A stretch of 64,000 bases of DNA from Emcibacter nanhaiensis (GCF_006385175.1 NZ_VFIY01000015.1:270239-334238), one strand, 5' to 3'; counted from the first letter of the stretch, positions 36,564-45,751 are shown. Translations and numbers: made by a program. The notes: generated by a model not told the origin, from the letters alone.

Positions 36564-36809
36564 ATGCAGAATTTCTTTGTCAAAATCAAATGCGAACTGG
36601 GCAAAGCCTATGAGGTCGCCGCCGCCCTGGTCGACCGCCTCGAGGACAAGGTGGAGGAAGTCTATTCCATCTCCGGCGAATTTGACCTGATCATGAAAAT
36701 CAGGCTCGAAGAGGACGAGGATGTGGGCCAGTTCGTCAACGAACATGTCCATGCCATCGACGGAATCAAGGACACTTTTACCCTGATCGCTTTCAAGGCC
36801 TTTAAATAA
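36564..36809 (+). CDS. Stand-alone RAM (Lrp/AsnC ligand-binding) domain protein
   Basis: The 81-residue product is a single RAM domain, with the pattern YEVAAALVDRLEDKVEEVYSI and DLIMKIRLEEDEDVGQFVNEHV, and has no DNA-binding helix-turn-helix. RAM proteins of this kind bind a small ligand such as an amino acid and may modify other proteins. It follows the ligase by 42 bases and is probably in the same operon, hinting that it senses an aromatic amino acid; this is a guess from position. Confidence 0.85.
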   Translation: MQNFFVKIKCELGKAYEVAAALVDRLEDKVEEVYSISGEFDLIMKIRLEEDEDVGQFVNEHVHAIDGIKDTFTLIAFKAFK

Positions 36810-36850
36810 ACCTTCCCGCAGAATTCGTCATTCCCCTGTCATAAAATCCA

Positions 36851-36864
36851 TTGATATGGATCAG
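36851..36864. promoter_or_regulatory. FNR/FixK-type box upstream of hemN
   Basis: TTGATATGGATCAG matches the anaerobox TTGAT-N4-ATCAA except for the last base. It lies 59 bases before the hemN ATG, a good position for activation at low oxygen. FNR/FixK control of hemN is well known, which supports the call. Confidence 0.72.
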
Positions 36865-36922
36865 TGAAAACAGGGGCGTGTCCCTGTATGACATCACCCA
36901 AGATGGAATTGAAGGTGACCAG

Positions 36923-38326
36923 ATGACGGTTCTGAGAAAAAACAAGGATTTTACGGCTGACAATTTGAAGACGGGACCGGCCCGCAAGCCGCGCCTGCCG
37001 AGGTATACAAGTTATCCGACGGCCCTGCAGTTTGATGTTCTGGACGGACGGGAGCATAGCTCCTGGCTCCGGGCGCTTCCGGATGACGAAGCGGTCAGCC
37101 TCTATTTCCATATTCCTTTCTGTGACCAGCTGTGCTGGTTCTGCGGCTGTTATACCCATATTTCCAACAAGTATGAACCGGTTGAAAAATATTTGCAGAC
37201 ACTGTTGCAGGAACTGGCCTGGACGTCTTCCCGGACCGGGCGGCGCAAGGTCAGCCATATCCATTTTGGCGGCGGCAGCCCGACCATCCTGGAAGCGAAT
37301 GACTTTGATCGCCTGATGCAGGCCATTGGCGAGGCCTATGAAATCCTGCCCGATGCGGAAATCGCCGTCGAGGTCGATCCCAGGACCTTGAGCCTGGAAA
37401 AAGTGGTGGCCTATGGCCGCTGCGGCGTGAACCGGGTCTCCATGGGAATCCAGGATTTTGACGAGAAGGTCCAGAAAACCATCAATCGCATTCAGACCAC
37501 TGAGCTGATTGAAACCTGCCTTGGCTGGTTTCGGGCCTCCGGGATTGATAACATCAATTTCGATCTGATTTACGGACTGCCCAACCAGACCCAGGCCACC
37601 ATCCGGGAAACCGTCCTGCAGACTGTGTTCTACCGGCCGTCCCGTATCGCCCTGTTCGGTTATGCCCATGTGCCGTGGATGAAAAAACACCAGGCCATGA
37701 TCAATGCGGAGACCCTGCCCGGACAGGCGCAACGCCAGGCCATGTTTGACCTGGCGCGCCAGACATTGCTGGACTGCGGTTATCAGGCCATCGGCCTGGA
37801 TCATTTTGCCCTGCCTGGTGACAGTCTGCTCGAGGCTTATGAAGAGGGCGCTTTGCGCCGCAATTTCCAGGGTTATACCGCCGATGTGGCGGATACCCTG
37901 ATCGGTTTCGGCGCGTCGGCCATCAGCTCCCTGCCGGGCGGCTATGCCCAGAATACGACTGATATGCGGGTTTACCGCCAGCGGATCGACGCCGGGGAAA
38001 GCCCGGTGGTGCGCGGCGTGGCGGTGACGGCTGAGGACCGCCTGGTGCGCCAGCTTATTTCGGACCTGATGTGTTTCCAGCAGGTGGATCTGGAAGCCCG
38101 GGCCCGCGAATTCGGATTATCTCCGGAGTTTCATCGTGAACTCAATGCCTTGGAAGAGCTGATTCGGGCCAGTTATATGGAGAGAGATGGGTCCATATAC
38201 CGCATCACGGAAGCCGGTCGGCCTTATCTCAGGGCGATTTGCTCCGTCTTTGACCGTTACCTGCCGGCCAACTTTGTGGAACGTCCCGATATTCTCTATC
38301 GCTGCCTGCATGAAAGCGAAGGTTGA
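36923..38326 (+). CDS. hemN: Oxygen-independent coproporphyrinogen III oxidase
   Basis: The 467-residue radical-SAM enzyme starts at the ATG at 36923. The frame open further upstream begins inside the FNR box. The iron-sulfur motif is FCDQLCWFCGC (C-x3-C-x2-C), followed by HFGGGSPT. It decarboxylates coproporphyrinogen III for heme synthesis without oxygen. HemN-type proteins are often coupled to low-oxygen regulators, as the upstream box suggests. It is convergent with the MarR gene at 38.3 kb, eight bases apart. Confidence 0.93.
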   Translation: MTVLRKNKDFTADNLKTGPARKPRLPRYTSYPTALQFDVLDGREHSSWLRALPDDEAVSLYFHIPFCDQLCWFCGCYTHISNKYEPVEKYLQTLLQELAWTSSRTGRRKVSHIHFGGGSPTILEANDFDRLMQAIGEAYEILPDAEIAVEVDPRTLSLEKVVAYGRCGVNRVSMGIQDFDEKVQKTINRIQTTELIETCLGWFRASGIDNINFDLIYGLPNQTQATIRETVLQTVFYRPSRIALFGYAHVPWMKKHQAMINAETLPGQAQRQAMFDLARQTLLDCGYQAIGLDHFALPGDSLLEAYEEGALRRNFQGYTADVADTLIGFGASAISSLPGGYAQNTTDMRVYRQRIDAGESPVVRGVAVTAEDRLVRQLISDLMCFQQVDLEARAREFGLSPEFHRELNALEELIRASYMERDGSIYRITEAGRPYLRAICSVFDRYLPANFVERPDILYRCLHESEG

Positions 38327-38333
38327 GGCGCAC

Positions 38334-38795
38334 TCAGTCACTGGATGAGTCTTCGGCCCGGCCGGTGAGTTTGGTGATCAGTCGGTCCAGATCCTGTTTT
38401 TCTTCGTCATCGAGGGCATTGAGCAAGACAGACTCATAATCCCGGACCAGCGGTTCGATCTGATTGTAGGTCTCGCGGCCCTTGTCGGACAGGTTCAGGA
38501 TCGACCGCCGCCGGTCTTCCCGGGCATAGCTGCGCTCAACCAGGCCTTTGTCGAGAAGGCTGTTTACGGCCCGGCTGACCGCCACTTTGTCGAGCGCTGT
38601 TTTGTCCGCCACTTCGGCGGCGGAAATATCCGGGAAGCGGTTGAGATGAGCGAGAACCTTCCATTCCGGCGGCGCAATGCCGAATTTTTCGCTATAGATG
38701 GTCGCCAGCCTGCGACCGACGATATTGGACAGATACGACAGGCGGTAAGGCAGAAATTTTTCCAGCAGGAGAGGGCTGTTATTATCGTTGTTCAT
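38334..38795 (-). CDS. MarR-family regulator of the homogentisate operon (putative HmgR)
   Basis: The 153-residue protein has the MarR winged helix, with PPEWKVLAHLNRFPDISAAEVADKTALDKVAVSRAVNSL and REDRRRSILNLSDKGRETY in the wing. It is divergent from the homogentisate dioxygenase gene. A palindromic operator candidate (38833-38848) lies between them, so it probably represses or controls that operon in response to a pathway compound. The operator assignment is inferred. The ribosome site for its start is weak. Confidence 0.85.
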   Translation of the reverse strand: MNNDNNSPLLLEKFLPYRLSYLSNIVGRRLATIYSEKFGIAPPEWKVLAHLNRFPDISAAEVADKTALDKVAVSRAVNSLLDKGLVERSYAREDRRRSILNLSDKGRETYNQIEPLVRDYESVLLNALDDEEKQDLDRLITKLTGRAEDSSSD

Positions 38796-39003
38796 ACTTT
38801 AGAATTTGTTCCAGTATATATTTCTTGAATTAAGTTACAAATGTAACTATAATGCTTCCCCGTAGGGAGTGCAGAAGAAAGTTACCATTCTTTACAGGTT
38901 CAGGCATCACATTTTTTGACCGGCACACAGGGCTGTGCCGGGGACGTGATATAACTGCCGGCTTTCTGTCACTCAAACTGAAATTCCGGAAAAAGGACAG
39001 GAT
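38796..39003. other. Divergent promoter region of the homogentisate operon
   Basis: A 208-base gap holds both promoters and the operator-like palindrome described separately. Nothing else beyond short half-sites (for example AGTTAC at 38880) was seen. Confidence 0.5.
38833..38848. promoter_or_regulatory. MarR-operator-like palindrome
   Basis: AGTTACA-AA-TGTAACT at 38833-38848 is a perfect 7-2-7 inverted repeat, the common MarR spacing. It lies between the MarR gene and hmgA. Confidence 0.6.
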
Positions 39004-40131
39004 ATGAAAAACTGGATTGGATTTCCGCATCGTGAAGGCGAACATTCCCGACAGGCCCATGTGGATCTGCCGGAAGGCACCTATGAGCGGGAAATGGGCA
39101 AGGAAGGCTTTTTCGGCCCGGCCTCCCATCTTTACCACAAGAATATTCCGACCGGCTGGAGCAGCTTTGAAGGCCCGTTGCAGCCCCATGCCTTTGACAC
39201 CAACCTTTTGCACGACTTCGGTTCATCGCCGTGGGATGCGAAGATGATGATTTCCAACGCCCATATGAAATTCCGGGTCTGGAAAACCTCCGGCAAGATG
39301 GATCATCTGGTGCGCAATGCCGACGGGGACGACCTGCTTTTCGTCCACAATGGTGGCGGCGAGCTGTTTTGCGACTTCGGTCACCTGACCTTTGAGGCCG
39401 GCGATTATATCGTCCTGCCGCGCGGCACCATGTGGCGCATCGAAGCCAGCGAGCCCTGCGAGATCGTGATGGTGGAAGCCACCAACAGCAGCTATCAGTT
39501 GCCGGAAAAGGGCATGGTCGGCCCGCACGCCATCTTCGATCCGGCGGTGCTCGACGTGCCGGCCATCGACGCCGCGTTCGAGGCTCAGCAGGGCAATGAC
39601 GAATGGCGGGTGGTGGTCAAGGCGAGAGACCAGTTCAGCACCATCACCTATCCGTTCAATCCGCTGGATGCGGCGGGCTGGAAAGGCGACCTGGCGGTGG
39701 TGCGTGTCAATGTGCGCGACATCCGTCCGCTGATGAGCCATCGCTATCATCTGCCGCCGAGCGCCCATACCACCTTTGTGGCCGGCCGGTTTGTGGTCTG
39801 TACCTTTGCCCCGCGGCCGATCGAAAGCGATCCGGGCGCCCTGAAGGTGCCCTTCTATCACAGCAATGACGATTACGACGAGATCATCTTCTATCATCGC
39901 GGCGACTTCTTCAGCCGGGACAATATCGACCAGGGTATGGTCACCTTCCATCCCTACGGTTTCACCCATGGCCCCCACCCCAAGGCGTTCAAGGCCGGGG
40001 AAAAAGCGGCGCGCAAGGAAACCGATGAATATGCCATGATGATCGACACCCGCGATCCGGTGGAAATGAGCGAAGACGCCTACAGCGTGGAAAATAAAGA
40101 TTATGTGAACAGCTGGAAAAGCCACGACTAG
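39004..40131 (+). CDS. hmgA: Homogentisate 1,2-dioxygenase
   Basis: The 375-residue enzyme splits homogentisate into maleylacetoacetate. Its sequence has the cupin-fold signature HNGGGELFCDFGHL, the metal-site region DYDEIIFYHRGDFFSRDN with the conserved Glu, and the later FHPYGFTHGPHPKAF with His ligands. The total length is a little short of the 430-residue eukaryotic form but normal for bacteria of this group. It is followed by the hydrolase and isomerase, so the operon forms the full pathway to fumarate and acetoacetate. It is divergent from the MarR gene. Confidence 0.93.
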   Translation: MKNWIGFPHREGEHSRQAHVDLPEGTYEREMGKEGFFGPASHLYHKNIPTGWSSFEGPLQPHAFDTNLLHDFGSSPWDAKMMISNAHMKFRVWKTSGKMDHLVRNADGDDLLFVHNGGGELFCDFGHLTFEAGDYIVLPRGTMWRIEASEPCEIVMVEATNSSYQLPEKGMVGPHAIFDPAVLDVPAIDAAFEAQQGNDEWRVVVKARDQFSTITYPFNPLDAAGWKGDLAVVRVNVRDIRPLMSHRYHLPPSAHTTFVAGRFVVCTFAPRPIESDPGALKVPFYHSNDDYDEIIFYHRGDFFSRDNIDQGMVTFHPYGFTHGPHPKAFKAGEKAARKETDEYAMMIDTRDPVEMSEDAYSVENKDYVNSWKSHD

Positions 40132-40168
40132 GCTGTCATACTGAATAGAATTGAACAGGGAATAACTT

Positions 40169-41155
40169 ATGAAACTTGCATCACTGAAATCAGGCCGCGA
40201 CGGCAAGCTCGTCGTGGTCAACCGCGACCTGACCAAGGCGGCTTCCGCCGAAGCCGTGGCCTCGACCATGCAGATGGCGCTCGACCACTGGGCCGATGCC
40301 GAGCCCAAGCTGAAGGCGATCTATGACGACCTGAACGCTGGTAAGATCGAGGGTTTTGATTTCGACCCGGCCGAATGCGATGCGCCGCTGCCGCGCGCCT
40401 ATCACTGGGCCGACGGGTCCGCCTATGTGACCCATGTGGAACTGGTGCGCAAGGCCCGCGGGGCGGAACTGCCGGCCACCTTCTGGGAAGACCCGCTGAT
40501 CTATATGGGGGCATCAGATGCCTTCATTGGGCCGCGTGATCCGATCGAAATGGAAAGCGAAGACTGGGGTATCGATTTCGAGGCCGAACTCGCCGTCATC
40601 ACCGATGACGTGCCGGCCGGCGTCGGTCCGGCCCAGGGGCTGGAACATATCAAGCTGATCACCATTCTCAATGACGTGTCGCTGCGGAACCTGATTCCGG
40701 GGGAGCTGGCCAAGCAGTTTGGCTTCTATCAATCCAAACCGCATACCGCCTTTGCCCCGGTGTTTGTCACCCCCGACGAGCTGGGCGACGCCTGGAAGGA
40801 CGGCAAGGTGCATCTGCCGCTGCATGCCACGCTGAACGGCATCAAGATCGGCTCCCCCAATGCCGGTGTGGACATGACGTTCGACTTCGGCAGGCTGATT
40901 TCCCACGTGGCCAAATCCCGCGGTCTGGAGGCCGGCACCGTGATCGGTTCCGGCACCATTTCCAACCAGGGCTCCAAGGACGGTTCCTGCTGCCTGGCGG
41001 AAGTGCGCTGCCTGGAAACCATTGCCGACGGCAAACCGAGCACACCGTTCATGAGCTTTGGCGATCGGATCGAGATTGAAATGTTCGATGCGGACGGCAA
41101 AACCATCTTCGGCAAGATCGACCAGGTGGTCAAACAGTACCACCCGCCGCGCTAA
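40169..41155 (+). CDS. hmgB: Fumarylacetoacetate hydrolase (homogentisate pathway)
   Basis: The 328-residue protein belongs to the FAH family. The C-terminal catalytic half has the metal-binding SEDWGIDFEAELAVI, VSLRNLIPGELAKQFGFYQSKP and GSGTISNQGSKDGSCCLAE. It cleaves fumarylacetoacetate into fumarate and acetoacetate. It sits 37 bases after hmgA, in the operon, and before the isomerase gene. The gene order supports the assignment. Confidence 0.9.
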   Translation: MKLASLKSGRDGKLVVVNRDLTKAASAEAVASTMQMALDHWADAEPKLKAIYDDLNAGKIEGFDFDPAECDAPLPRAYHWADGSAYVTHVELVRKARGAELPATFWEDPLIYMGASDAFIGPRDPIEMESEDWGIDFEAELAVITDDVPAGVGPAQGLEHIKLITILNDVSLRNLIPGELAKQFGFYQSKPHTAFAPVFVTPDELGDAWKDGKVHLPLHATLNGIKIGSPNAGVDMTFDFGRLISHVAKSRGLEAGTVIGSGTISNQGSKDGSCCLAEVRCLETIADGKPSTPFMSFGDRIEIEMFDADGKTIFGKIDQVVKQYHPPR

Positions 41156-41176
41156 ACACGATCAAGGGAGACAGCG

Positions 41177-41815
41177 ATGCTTGCGCTTTACGGCTATTAC
41201 CGATCCTCCGCCGCCTACCGACTGCGGATTGCCCTCAATCTCAAGGGGCTGGAGTATGAAAATATCCCGGTCTCCCTGCTCGCCGGTGAACACCGCAACG
41301 AAGAGTATCTCAAGCTCAATGCCCAGGGGCTGGTGCCGGCGCTGAAAGACGGCGGCCTGACCCTGGGCCAGTCCATGGCGATCCTGGAATATCTGGAAGA
41401 AACCCGGCCGGAAGTGCCGCTGCTGCCGGCTGATGCGGCGGGACGGGCCCGGGTGCGCCAGATCGCCAATATCATTGCCTGTGACATCCATCCGCTCGAT
41501 AACCTCAGGGTGCTGAAATACCTCAAAGGAGACCTCGGCATTTCCGACGAGGCCAAGGAAATCTGGTATCGCCACTGGATCAGGCTCGGCTTCGAGGCCA
41601 TCGAGGCCATGCTGCAGGACGGTGCCAGCGGTCGTTATTGCCACGGCGATACGCCGACCATGGCCGAGGCCTGCCTGATCCCGCAGCTGTATAACGCCCG
41701 TCGCTTTAATACCCCGCTTGACGAGTTCCCGACCATTCTCAGGATCGAGGAACTGTGCAATTCCCAGGACCCGTTCATCCGGGCCCTGCCGGAAAACCAG
41801 CCCGACGCCAGCTGA
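41177..41815 (+). CDS. maiA: Maleylacetoacetate isomerase
   Basis: The 212-residue glutathione-transferase-fold protein has the zeta-class pattern YGYYRSSAAYRLRIALNLK at the start, with SS as the catalytic Ser region, and the later QSMAILEYLEE glutathione-site motif. It turns maleylacetoacetate into fumarylacetoacetate using glutathione. Position right after the hydrolase gene makes it the third pathway gene. A terminator follows. Confidence 0.93.
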   Translation: MLALYGYYRSSAAYRLRIALNLKGLEYENIPVSLLAGEHRNEEYLKLNAQGLVPALKDGGLTLGQSMAILEYLEETRPEVPLLPADAAGRARVRQIANIIACDIHPLDNLRVLKYLKGDLGISDEAKEIWYRHWIRLGFEAIEAMLQDGASGRYCHGDTPTMAEACLIPQLYNARRFNTPLDEFPTILRIEELCNSQDPFIRALPENQPDAS

Positions 41816-41823
41816 TTCTGCAT

Positions 41824-41850
41824 AAAAGGCTGGCATTCCGGCCGCCTTTT
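41824..41850 (+). terminator. Intrinsic terminator after maiA
   Basis: AAAAGGC plus GGC on the left pair with GCC plus GCCTTTT on the right (41824-41850; one T bulged). The A4 end means it can also act on the minus strand. Confidence 0.75.
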
Positions 41851-41863
41851 GCGTATTCTGAAT

Positions 41864-41879
41864 TAAAACGATCGTTTTA
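41864..41879. promoter_or_regulatory. TetR-operator-like palindrome before the SDR
   Basis: TAAAACGATCGTTTTA is a perfect 16-bp palindrome, 25 bases before the SDR gene start. A near-copy is at 57132-57147. The same half-site at two metabolic loci suggests a shared TetR-type regulator, not in the window. Confidence 0.6.
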
Positions 41880-41903
41880 TTCGAGAATTAATGGGAGTGC
41901 AGC

Positions 41904-42677
41904 ATGAAAAACCTGTTCGATATTTCCGGCAAGACCGCTGTGATCACCGGCGGTTCGCGCGGGATCGGGGCCATGATCGCCCGCGGGTTTGTGGAATATG
42001 GGGTGAAGACCTATATCTGTTCCCGCAAACTGGAGCAGTGCGAGGCGACGGTGGAGGAGCTCAGCAAATATGGTGAAATCATCGGCCTGCAGGCGGATCT
42101 GTCGACCATGGAAGGGGTGACCGCGTTTGCCGACCAGATCAAGGAACGGGAAGACAGCCTGGATATCCTGATCAACAATGCCGGGGCCGCCTGGGGCGCG
42201 CCGCTGGAGGAGTTTCCGGAAGCCGGCTGGGACAAGGTCATGGACACCAATGTCAAAGGCGTGTTCTTCCTGACCCAGAAGCTGTTGCCGCTGCTGAAAA
42301 AAGCCGGCAGCGCCGAGGACCCGGCCCGGGTGGTCAATGTGGGCAGCGTCGACGGTCTGCATGTGCCGGACCCGGAAACCTACAGCTATTCCGCCAGCAA
42401 GGCGGCGGTGCTGCACATGACCCGGGTGCTGGCCAAGAGGCTGGCCCGGGACCATATCAATGTCACCGCCATCGCCCCCGGACCGTTCCCCAGCGCCATG
42501 ACCAAGGGCCTGTTCGAAGCTGTCGGTGTGGATAAAATCACCGACGAAGTTCCGCTGGGAAGGATTGGCACGCCCGAGGATATGGCGGGCGTCGCCATTT
42601 ACCTGTGCAGCCGGGCCGGGGCCTATGTCACCGGCGAGCATGTCACCGTCGACGGCGGCTGGGCCACGACAGTTTAA
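41904..42677 (+). CDS. SDR-family oxidoreductase (3-oxoacyl reductase-like)
   Basis: The 257-residue protein has the cofactor motif ITGGSRGIGAMIA, catalytic Ser in VGSVDG and YSASKAAVLHM, plus the C-terminal GEHVTVDGGWATTV. It is similar in outline to RhlG and other 3-oxoacyl reductases, so NADPH-linked reduction of a ketone is likely but the substrate is open. The ribosome site is ggagtg. It follows the operator palindrome. Confidence 0.85.
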   Translation: MKNLFDISGKTAVITGGSRGIGAMIARGFVEYGVKTYICSRKLEQCEATVEELSKYGEIIGLQADLSTMEGVTAFADQIKEREDSLDILINNAGAAWGAPLEEFPEAGWDKVMDTNVKGVFFLTQKLLPLLKKAGSAEDPARVVNVGSVDGLHVPDPETYSYSASKAAVLHMTRVLAKRLARDHINVTAIAPGPFPSAMTKGLFEAVGVDKITDEVPLGRIGTPEDMAGVAIYLCSRAGAYVTGEHVTVDGGWATTV

Positions 42678-42686
42678 CGCTGGCCC

Positions 42687-43823
42687 TTACAGCCGGGGCA
42701 GGACCGCCAGCAGCGCATCCAGACTGGCTTTGCCCAGTTTGGCCGAGCGGTCCGGCGACCAGCCGGTCTCCGGATAAGGGGTCTTTTCCGTATCCTTGAA
42801 CGGCATCTCCAGGGTCATGGACACCGCATTATAGCGGTGGGCCAGCTGGTTGGTGGCCATGGTCAGGTTGGCCTTGCCCGGCGCGGATTTGGGATAGCCC
42901 ACCTCGGTCTGGAAATCGGGCGAAATCCTTGCCAGCTGGTCCATAAATTCATAAGCCAGGTCAAGCTGGGATTCGTCGATGTCGGGGATGCCCTCGAAAC
43001 AGGCAATGAAGTTATAGGGTAGGGCCTCGTCACCGTGCACGTCCAGCACCAGATCAATTCCGGTCTCATCCATTTTGCCGCGCACATACGCCACTTCCGG
43101 CTCGCTGCTGAAATCCGGATCTTCCCACACCCGGTTGAGGTTGACGCCGGCCGCATTGGTGCGCAAATGGCCGCGGCGGCTGCCGTCCGGATTCATATTC
43201 GGCACCGCATAGAAGACGCATTTGTCCAGCAGGGTGCGGCTGACCGGGTCATTGTCGTCCAGCAGCCGTTCCAGCATGCCTTCCATGAACCATTCGGCCA
43301 TGGTCTCACCCGGATGCTGGCGGGCGATATACCAGATGACTTTTTTATCCTCGCCCTGTTGGTTTTTGGGGGTGCCGATGGTCAGCAGGTCCATGTCCTG
43401 GCCGTCCAGGGTTTCGCCGATGGTATGGAGCGCGACTTTTTCGTCGGCGGCGCAGCGGGCGATCAGGTCATGGTGCCGTTCCATGCTGTAAGGCGCGAAA
43501 TAGGCATAATAAACGCAGTCGGTTTCCGGCACATGGTGGATCACCAGCGAGCCGTCCTTGTAAACGGTACTGACCCGGAACCAGTTCTTCCGGTCATAGG
43601 AGGCGACGGCCTGGTAATTTTCCCAACCTTGGGGATAGGCGGCGTTTTCCACGTCCTCGATGCTCAGCGCGCAGAGCTGGCCCTTGGCGCCGGTCATGCG
43701 GAAATAGAACCACTGGAAAAAGTCCGACTTGTTATCCTTGTGGATATGCAGACGGATGTTGGACGGATTTTCCGCCTCGATCACTTCAATATTGCCGCCG
43801 TCAAAGTCGCTGCTGATCTTCAT
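42687..43823 (-). CDS. M14-family carboxypeptidase (CCP/Nna1-like)
   Basis: The 378-residue protein has an N-terminal beta-sandwich (residues 1-125) typical of cytosolic carboxypeptidases, then the M14 zinc motif ARQHPGETMAEWF (HxxE), the later LDVHGDEALP histidine and the catalytic Glu in MTLEMPFKD. Members remove C-terminal residues from proteins or peptides; the target here is unknown. No signal peptide is seen. It is convergent with the SDR gene, nine bases apart. Confidence 0.9.
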   Translation of the reverse strand: MKISSDFDGGNIEVIEAENPSNIRLHIHKDNKSDFFQWFYFRMTGAKGQLCALSIEDVENAAYPQGWENYQAVASYDRKNWFRVSTVYKDGSLVIHHVPETDCVYYAYFAPYSMERHHDLIARCAADEKVALHTIGETLDGQDMDLLTIGTPKNQQGEDKKVIWYIARQHPGETMAEWFMEGMLERLLDDNDPVSRTLLDKCVFYAVPNMNPDGSRRGHLRTNAAGVNLNRVWEDPDFSSEPEVAYVRGKMDETGIDLVLDVHGDEALPYNFIACFEGIPDIDESQLDLAYEFMDQLARISPDFQTEVGYPKSAPGKANLTMATNQLAHRYNAVSMTLEMPFKDTEKTPYPETGWSPDRSAKLGKASLDALLAVLPRL

Positions 43824-44150
43824 TGGTTATCCCCGCGTGTTGAATCACTTTTACTGCAGGGATATTTACACGGCTTCGCCTCCGGAGGGAAGTGCTGAGC
43901 GGGAGGAAAATGGATTCCTGCGGCAAGACAGGGGATTGGCGGAATCTTTTTCGGACCGGAAAAGATTGTATAAAATATTTGTCTGTTTTATGGTTTTGAC
44001 TTTGCAACAGCGTGACAGCCCCGGCCAATTCTGCCAGACTGTGCGCTGTTTGTGTAAATGAGAGCTCTAAATAGCGCCTTAAAATATCAAGGGGAAGAAA
44101 ATGTCCGTCGGAAGAAATCTTCTGTTCAAGTTCATCGGGGGGATGCGTAA
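43824..44150. other. Intergenic region between M14 peptidase and POT transporter
   Basis: These 327 bases hold the divergent promoters of both genes. I see no convincing gene, no clear operator and no strong hairpin. The right half is less GC-rich than the genes. Confidence 0.45.
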
Positions 44151-45698
44151 ATGACGTCAGTTACAGGTAACCTGCGCGAAGGATCCCAGCAGCGGGAGTT
44201 CCTCGGCCATCCCATCGGCCTGGGGGTGTGTTTTCTCACCGAGATGTGGGAGCGTTTTTCCTATTACGGCATGCGCACCATTCTGGTGCTGTATCTGGTC
44301 AAGTACCACCTGTTCAGCACCGAAAAGGCCAGTCTGATCTACGGCGCCTATGCCGGTCTGGTTTATATGATGCCGATCATCGGCGGTTACATGGCCGACC
44401 GTTATCTGGGCAGCCGCAAGGCGGTCACCTTTGGTGCGCTGCTGCTGGTGGCGGGGCACGGACTGATGGCGTTCCACGGACCGCAGTCCTATCTGGACGG
44501 CGATGTGGTGGTTCGGGATGAGTTCTACCTGAATATCTTTTTCCTGGCCCTGGCCCTGATCATTACCGGGGTCGGGTTCCTGAAAGCCAATATTTCCACC
44601 ATTGTCGGGGCGCTGTACGGGCCCAATGACCCGCGCCGGGATGGCGGTTTCTCCATCTTCTATATGGGCATCAACCTCGGCTCCGTGATTGCGACCGCTT
44701 TGGTTGGCTATGTGGGCGAAGTACATGGCTGGAGTTATGGTTTTGGCCTCGCCGGTATCGGCATGCTGTTCGGCCTCCTGGTGTTCCTGTGGGGGCAACG
44801 CCTGCTGGATGGCCGGGCTGAGCCATCAAATCCGGCGGTGCTCAAGGAAAAATCACCGATCGGCATCAACAAGGAATGGACCATCTACCTGTTCGGCCTG
44901 GCTCTTGTCGCGGCCAGCTGGATCATGATGCAGTATCAGGACCTGGTCGGCGGTGTACTCTATTTTGTCGGTCCGTTGATGATCGCGATCATGATTTTCT
45001 ACGGCGTCACCCAGTGTACCAAGGTGGAGCGGGAACGCCTGTTTGTGGCCGCTTTCCTGATCACCATCCAGTCGGTGTTCTGGGCCCTGTTCGAACAGCA
45101 GGCGGCCAGCCTGACCCTGCTGGCCGACGAGCAGTTCGATCTCAATTTCCTCGGCATGACCTGGCTGCCGTCACAGGTGCAGCTGATGAACCCGCTGTTT
45201 ATCGTGCTGTTTGCCCCGGTTCTGGCCTGGCTCTGGGTCGCCCTGTCCAACAAGGGCTGGGAACCGTCGACACCGGCCAAATTCGGCATTGCCATGCTGC
45301 TGATCGGCCTTGGCTATGTGGTGTTCTCCTGGGGCATGAGCCTGGATGACAGCACCAGCAAGAGCTTCCTGTGGATGGTCTTCATCTATCTGTCCCTGAC
45401 CCTCGCCGAGCTGTGCCTGAGCCCGGTCGGCCTGTCCATGGTCACCAAGCTCAGCGTGCACAAAATCGTCGGCATGGTGATGGGGACCTGGTTCCTGTGG
45501 ACCGCCATGGGTAACTTTGTCGCCGGGGTGATCAGTAGCTGGACCGGCAGCGGCGGTCACGGCGGTGAAGGCGGTAACCTGGACGTGGTTGCGACCATGG
45601 AGGTCTATACCAACATCGGCCTGATCAGCGTCGGCGTCGGGGTCTTTATCCTGGTGCTGACCCCGCTGATGAAGAAATATATGCACGGCGTCCATTAG
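44151..45698 (+). CDS. Proton-dependent oligopeptide transporter (POT family)
   Basis: The 515-residue protein has about 14 membrane segments. The opening HPIGLGVCFLTEMWERFSYY with the ExxER motif of POT proteins is followed by YGAYAGLVYMMPIIGGYMAD, and FYMGINLGS is the PTR-type motif. It takes up di- and tripeptides with protons. It is monocistronic with its own terminator. Confidence 0.93.
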   Translation: MTSVTGNLREGSQQREFLGHPIGLGVCFLTEMWERFSYYGMRTILVLYLVKYHLFSTEKASLIYGAYAGLVYMMPIIGGYMADRYLGSRKAVTFGALLLVAGHGLMAFHGPQSYLDGDVVVRDEFYLNIFFLALALIITGVGFLKANISTIVGALYGPNDPRRDGGFSIFYMGINLGSVIATALVGYVGEVHGWSYGFGLAGIGMLFGLLVFLWGQRLLDGRAEPSNPAVLKEKSPIGINKEWTIYLFGLALVAASWIMMQYQDLVGGVLYFVGPLMIAIMIFYGVTQCTKVERERLFVAAFLITIQSVFWALFEQQAASLTLLADEQFDLNFLGMTWLPSQVQLMNPLFIVLFAPVLAWLWVALSNKGWEPSTPAKFGIAMLLIGLGYVVFSWGMSLDDSTSKSFLWMVFIYLSLTLAELCLSPVGLSMVTKLSVHKIVGMVMGTWFLWTAMGNFVAGVISSWTGSGGHGGEGGNLDVVATMEVYTNIGLISVGVGVFILVLTPLMKKYMHGVH

Positions 45699-45721
45699 AA
45701 GACGGTCTGCGCTATGTGAGG

Positions 45722-45751
45722 AAATGCCGCCTCCTTCGGGGCGGCATTTTT

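Noticed and set aside
34863..36752. Reverse open frame of 629 codons opposite the CoA ligase
   Set aside because: No ligase or other motif on that strand; the plus-strand ligase is intact.
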